Shown here: positions 14,252 to 17,114 of the stretch, one piece after another
Layout of the letters: the number at the start of each line of letters is the position of its first letter
How positions within the stretch are numbered: position 1 is the stretch's first letter
Assembly: GCA_964634605.1 (NCBI GenBank)
Contig: CAZWLJ010000053.1
Coordinates: 1 to 17,114, forward strand
Length of the DNA: 17,114 nt
Reading direction: 5' to 3'
DNA from: UPXZ01 sp964634605
GTDB lineage: Bacteria > Bacteroidota > Bacteroidia > Bacteroidales > Paludibacteraceae
The notes under the pieces: generated by a model
What the model saw: only the letters and a program-made list of their open reading frames with translations
What the model was told of the DNA's origin: nothing
The model's database searches: none
Program-made: the position numbers and the translations under genes

Positions 14252-15044
14252 TTTTAAAGAATTAATTGAAAGTTCAATTCTTGAAGGTGGTAATAAAGCT
14301 AAAACTGCGATGATAAGATCTTCAAGACCTATTCTAAACATTCATGAAGCAGTTAAAAATCAGTTGGTCTCATGCGGAGTTAATGAGAAATTGATATTTC
14401 CACCAATGGGAAAAAGGAAACCGGAGCTAAAGTTAGCTGGTGGTTTGAAACAAAAAGATCAAGATGTTTGTGTTGCCCCAAATAATACCAAGCATAAATC
14501 TGAAATTCTCACAATCGGACTCTTGAAAGGGACAGAAGATATATATGGAGAAGAATTTACAAAAAAAACTTTGACAATAAATGTTAGAAGTCAAATAAGT
14601 AGTATTCAAAAAAATTTTGATACACTTTATGAAAGAACAATATCAGAAGCACAAAATTTACATGATAGATGTCCTCATATGGTTTTAGGTGAAGTCTATC
14701 TGATTGCAGTTCCAGAGTATAATGATAAAGAATTTGAAAACAATAAATGTGTATTTAAGAATATCAGCCCTAAAATAGTTGAGAAGTATATAAAGTCATT
14801 TCAAGCAATTACAAATAGAACTGAACTCGATAAGTTTTTTTATCAATATGAAGCAACCTGTTTGCTGATTGTTGATTTCAGTAAAAAAGTTCCTAAAATT
14901 TATCATTCTACACGTGAGCTTATTGCAGATGGATTATTACCCCAAGATACAACCGTTAAATATGAGGGTTTGGACTGGTCTAATTTCTCGAAAAAACTAT
15001 TGAAAATCTATACAGAGAGATTTGGTATTGGAACGTTGAGCTGA
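14214..15044 (+). CDS. Probable type II restriction endonuclease (family not recognised)
   Basis: I do not recognise this 276-residue protein by sequence. Its position defines it: it starts inside the C-protein gene (38-base overlap) and converges on an adenine methyltransferase, exactly where R genes lie in C-controlled systems. The size is normal for an orthodox type II enzyme. Blocks that look conserved are PPMGKRKPELKLAGGLKQKD (63-82), DVCVAP (84-89), LTINVRSQISSIQKNFDTLY (120-139) and ERTISEAQNLH (140-150). No clear PD-(D/E)xK or HNH signature is visible; D84 followed by a strand with E97 is one weak candidate. A second ATG at 14226 (residue 5) could be the true start. The last 37 bases overlap the methyltransferase gene tail to tail. 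AT-rich, unlike the backbone. Confidence 0.72.
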   Translation: MRNLMTIQQAVNNFKELIESSILEGGNKAKTAMIRSSRPILNIHEAVKNQLVSCGVNEKLIFPPMGKRKPELKLAGGLKQKDQDVCVAPNNTKHKSEILTIGLLKGTEDIYGEEFTKKTLTINVRSQISSIQKNFDTLYERTISEAQNLHDRCPHMVLGEVYLIAVPEYNDKEFENNKCVFKNISPKIVEKYIKSFQAITNRTELDKFFYQYEATCLLIVDFSKKVPKIYHSTRELIADGLLPQDTTVKYEGLDWSNFSKKLLKIYTERFGIGTLS

Positions 15045-16882
15045 TATTTTTCAACTAAGAATTCATCAATTTCTTGCTTATCATCCATTTTCCTTAAGAT
15101 ATTTATTTCTTCATTAGAAAATTCAGGAATAGTAAAATTTTCAATAAAATTCTTTTGATAGCAAGGGTATCCACCCTCAATAGCTACACTTGTCTTACTT
15201 ACATAATAGTGCATTACAATTGAATTTAAAATTTTCTGAACGACATCAATATTTTCTAAAAGCGAGATTGGATTATTTGGTTCATCAAAAAGCGACAGAT
15301 TGCTATTTTGCTCTTTAAAAAAAAGCCCATAACCATTTGTAAAAAATGCATCTTCTTCTTCAACTTTTAAAAATCTTGGAAACTGACTAAAAGTAGGATT
15401 TAGTATTTTTTTTCCTAATTTATTTAAACCCTGAGTTCTACCCCAAACAAAAAAAGGTTCATAAGCGACTTTCCCCTTATCTCTTGCAAGTAGACTTTCC
15501 TTTTCTGATAATAAGTAAGCATAACATTTCGGATATTTTTCCATAAATTGAAGTTCCGAAATGGGTGTAGCCATTCCTTTACCAATTATATAAGGACAAA
15601 TAATCCTTTTTGTATTGTTTTCTATTTCGTTTTGTGATTTGAAATTCGAAATTTTGTAAACTGATTTCGTTATTTCTTTCTCTATTTCAAAAATTCCATT
15701 TTCTGTATTTTTTATATAATATCCATTTCTTTCTACACTTCCATCTACAAAGAAAACATCATCTTTTAGAGTTGCAATGCCAACACAAATATCAAACATT
15801 TTACCAATAGGTGTACCAATAGTTTCAATCCGTTTTATATTTTTTTGCTCATCCGTTTTCAATAAACGCCATTTTTTAGAATCTAAATTTTTAAAATAAT
15901 TGGGCGAACCATTAGCAATAGGCAAAAAGTTTTCGGGTTTATATCCCTCTTTAATTCTGTCAAAAGTTAGTGCTTCGTTTTCTTGTTTATTTAAGAAAGT
16001 CAATGCCGTATATGTTTGTGCATCAAAAACTTTATTGTGGCTAAAATCTATAATGCGTGTAACGCATTTCTTTTGTTGAAAGTATTTGCGAATAGAAACT
16101 CCCGCTAACGATGTGAAATAATTGTTAGGAGTAATGAAACCTAGTTTACCATCAGAGTTAAGTAGTTTGTATCCTAATTCGAAAAACGCAAAGTACAAAT
16201 TAAAACTTCCATTATCAACTGTTGTCCAGTTTTTTGCTAAGTACTTTCTGTTTTCGTCTGAAAGGTCTTGAAATTTCACATAAGGAGGATTTCCAACAAC
16301 ATTATCAAACTCAATTGTCCAATTTGCTTTTAGACTATCTTGAACATAAAGATTAAAATCATTTTCTTCAATATTTTCTCCGTTATGTAACGCAAAAATT
16401 GTCAAGAGTAGTTTTGCTCTGTGAATATTGTATTCTAGTATATCAGAACCGTAGATATTTTCTTTAATTGTTTCTTTTATCGATTTATTAAAGTTTGATT
16501 TGTAATACTCAGCAATACCAATCAAGAAAGCACCACATCCACAACTAGGGTCGAGATTTTTTGAATTTTGGGTTGGTTTTACTTCGTTAATTATAAAATC
16601 AACGATATAAGTTGGAGTAAAAAATGCCCCGTTAAATTTTCTGTCTTGTTGTGGGATTAATAATTCAAGATAATTTTCGAGGTCTTTTAATGTAATAATG
16701 TCTAAGTTGTAAATATCAAAATATAGTTTTGTGTTTTGCACAAAAGTTTCTAAATACTTTGATAAAATTCTGTTATTGGAGTAATCAAGTTTATTCGAAG
16801 TTAGATAATGATATATCAAATGCATCTCAATATCATTGATATTGTACAATTTGAGAATTTCATTAAATATCCCTTTTTTCAT
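15008..16882 (-). CDS. Gamma-class N6-adenine DNA methyltransferase (type II R-M, TaqI/Eco57I-like domain)
   Basis: This 624-residue enzyme should methylate the N6 of adenine in a specific DNA sequence, protecting it from the linked endonuclease. Motif X is GAFFTP (85-90), the SAM-binding motif I is DPSCGCGAFL (111-120), and the catalytic motif IV is NPPY (198-201). X-I-IV order marks the gamma class (TaqI, PstI, Eco57I methylase type). From about 350 to the end is a target-recognition region with FVWGRTQGLNKLG (474-486) and the late block YYVSKTSVAIEGGYPCYQKN (568-587), as in TaqI-like C-terminal specificity domains. It has no nuclease motif near its N-terminus, so a type IIG fusion is unlikely. 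The recognition sequence cannot be predicted. It has its own promoter with a C-box-like site. Confidence 0.94.
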   Translation of the reverse strand: MKKGIFNEILKLYNINDIEMHLIYHYLTSNKLDYSNNRILSKYLETFVQNTKLYFDIYNLDIITLKDLENYLELLIPQQDRKFNGAFFTPTYIVDFIINEVKPTQNSKNLDPSCGCGAFLIGIAEYYKSNFNKSIKETIKENIYGSDILEYNIHRAKLLLTIFALHNGENIEENDFNLYVQDSLKANWTIEFDNVVGNPPYVKFQDLSDENRKYLAKNWTTVDNGSFNLYFAFFELGYKLLNSDGKLGFITPNNYFTSLAGVSIRKYFQQKKCVTRIIDFSHNKVFDAQTYTALTFLNKQENEALTFDRIKEGYKPENFLPIANGSPNYFKNLDSKKWRLLKTDEQKNIKRIETIGTPIGKMFDICVGIATLKDDVFFVDGSVERNGYYIKNTENGIFEIEKEITKSVYKISNFKSQNEIENNTKRIICPYIIGKGMATPISELQFMEKYPKCYAYLLSEKESLLARDKGKVAYEPFFVWGRTQGLNKLGKKILNPTFSQFPRFLKVEEEDAFFTNGYGLFFKEQNSNLSLFDEPNNPISLLENIDVVQKILNSIVMHYYVSKTSVAIEGGYPCYQKNFIENFTIPEFSNEEINILRKMDDKQEIDEFLVEKYQLNVPIPNLSV

Positions 16883-16892
16883 TTTCTTTTCG

Positions 16893-16908
16893 TGTTGACT
16901 TTAAGCAA
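16893..16908 (-). promoter_or_regulatory. C-box-like operator over the methyltransferase transcription start
   Basis: On the minus strand this reads TTGCTTAAAGTCAACA. The downstream C-box with its flanks at 13977-13993 reads TTGATTTATAGTCAACA, so the two share TTG, the half-site AGTCAACA and an overall layout one base shorter. It abuts the -7 box (16909-16916), covering the predicted transcription start, the place where a bound C dimer would block the promoter. In Esp1396I the C protein is known to repress its methyltransferase from a single site in this position. Confidence 0.55.
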
Positions 16909-16916
16909 CAAAGATA
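16909..16916 (-). promoter_or_regulatory. -7 box of the methyltransferase promoter
   Basis: TATCTTTG on the minus strand is an exact TAnnTTTG match, 26 bases before the start codon at 16882. No convincing -33 TTTG lies at the right distance (the bases there read CGTT). The predicted leader is about 20 bases. Confidence 0.62.
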
Positions 16917-16950
16917 GTGATTTAATTTAATATATAACGAATATTCTTCT

Positions 16951-16963
16951 ATCAAAGTTTGAT
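16951..16963. repeat. Perfect 13-base palindrome ATCAAAGTTTGAT
   Basis: Six-base arms around a central G, about 35 bases upstream of the methyltransferase -7 box. It could be an operator for another dimeric regulator or an upstream element; in AT-rich DNA a chance origin is possible. The rest of 16883-17056 shows only the promoter and operator already described. Confidence 0.4.
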
Positions 16964-17056
16964 AAAATATATAAATTTCGTGTTGTATTGTAGTTGTACT
17001 ATGCTAATTTTCGTTTGTCCAGTTTGTTAGTCGTTGTTTGTCTTTTTTTTATAATG

Positions 17057-17114
17057 GAACCTAACGTGGTGTATGTGCTAAACCTGCATTTTCCACGTGT
17101 TTGCGGATAAACTC
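17057..17114. repeat. Start of a second palindromic element at the right edge (cut by the window)
   Basis: GAACCTAAC (17057-17065) is the inverse of GTTAGGTTC in the left palindrome (13832-13840). In both, a short spacer and then TATGT follow (17072-17076 here). ACGTGG (17064-17069) and CCACGT (17093-17098) pair across a 23-base loop. Base composition rises in GC here after the AT-rich cassette. It may be a related element bounding the cassette, but only 58 bases are visible. Confidence 0.35.

Noticed and set aside
15008..16882. Single-polypeptide type IIG restriction-modification enzyme
   Set aside because: The protein shows only methyltransferase and specificity regions, no nuclease motif at the N-terminus, and a separate candidate endonuclease gene with a C protein is adjacent.
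1..17114. CRISPR array
   Set aside because: No regularly spaced direct repeats of 25-40 bases with unique spacers are visible, and no cas-like gene is present.

Overview
The window looks like chromosome from a member of the Bacteroidota, probably of the Bacteroidales type. The clues are promoters of the Bacteroides class (TTTG, about 19 bases, TAnnTTTG), weak or absent Shine-Dalgarno sequences, many short-leader lipoproteins, a DUF4270 lipoprotein beside a shortened glycogen-synthase-like protein, a secreted GH31 glycosidase, and an IntDOT-like integrase. The middle is a moderate-GC housekeeping backbone. Both ends are AT-rich and look acquired.

Left end (1-1902): a partial ORF6N-domain gene and a Bacteroidetes-type tyrosine recombinase, both on the minus strand, lie next to the 3' end of a tRNA-Asp gene. 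This suggests the edge of an integrative element that continues beyond the left of the window. Between integrase and tRNA are three copies of an AACTGTACCCC-like motif (two direct, one inverted) and a rho-independent terminator for the tRNA.

Backbone (2120-13656): a long-chain acyl-CoA synthetase; a two-gene unit of a GT5-like protein lacking the ADP-glucose-binding motif plus a DUF4270 lipoprotein; the ribosome-assembly GTPase Der, converging on that unit through a shared terminator; two small lipoproteins (YiiX-like papain fold and DUF4878); the ribosome-assembly GTPase RsgA; a GNAT acetyltransferase; and an exported GH31 alpha-glycosidase. An open, protein-like 46-codon stretch follows the rsgA stop codon in the same frame.

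Right end (13709-17114): an AT-rich restriction-modification cassette with a GC-rich imperfect palindrome on its left and the start of a possibly related element on its right. It encodes a C-protein (controller) regulator with paired C-box operators, a downstream overlapping gene that is the probable restriction endonuclease and whose family I do not recognise, and a convergent gamma-class N6-adenine methyltransferase. The methyltransferase promoter carries a C-box-like site where its transcript should start. The layout predicts the classic timer: methyltransferase first, then C protein builds up, activates C and endonuclease, and represses methyltransferase. This cassette and its flanking palindrome are the most interesting part of the window.
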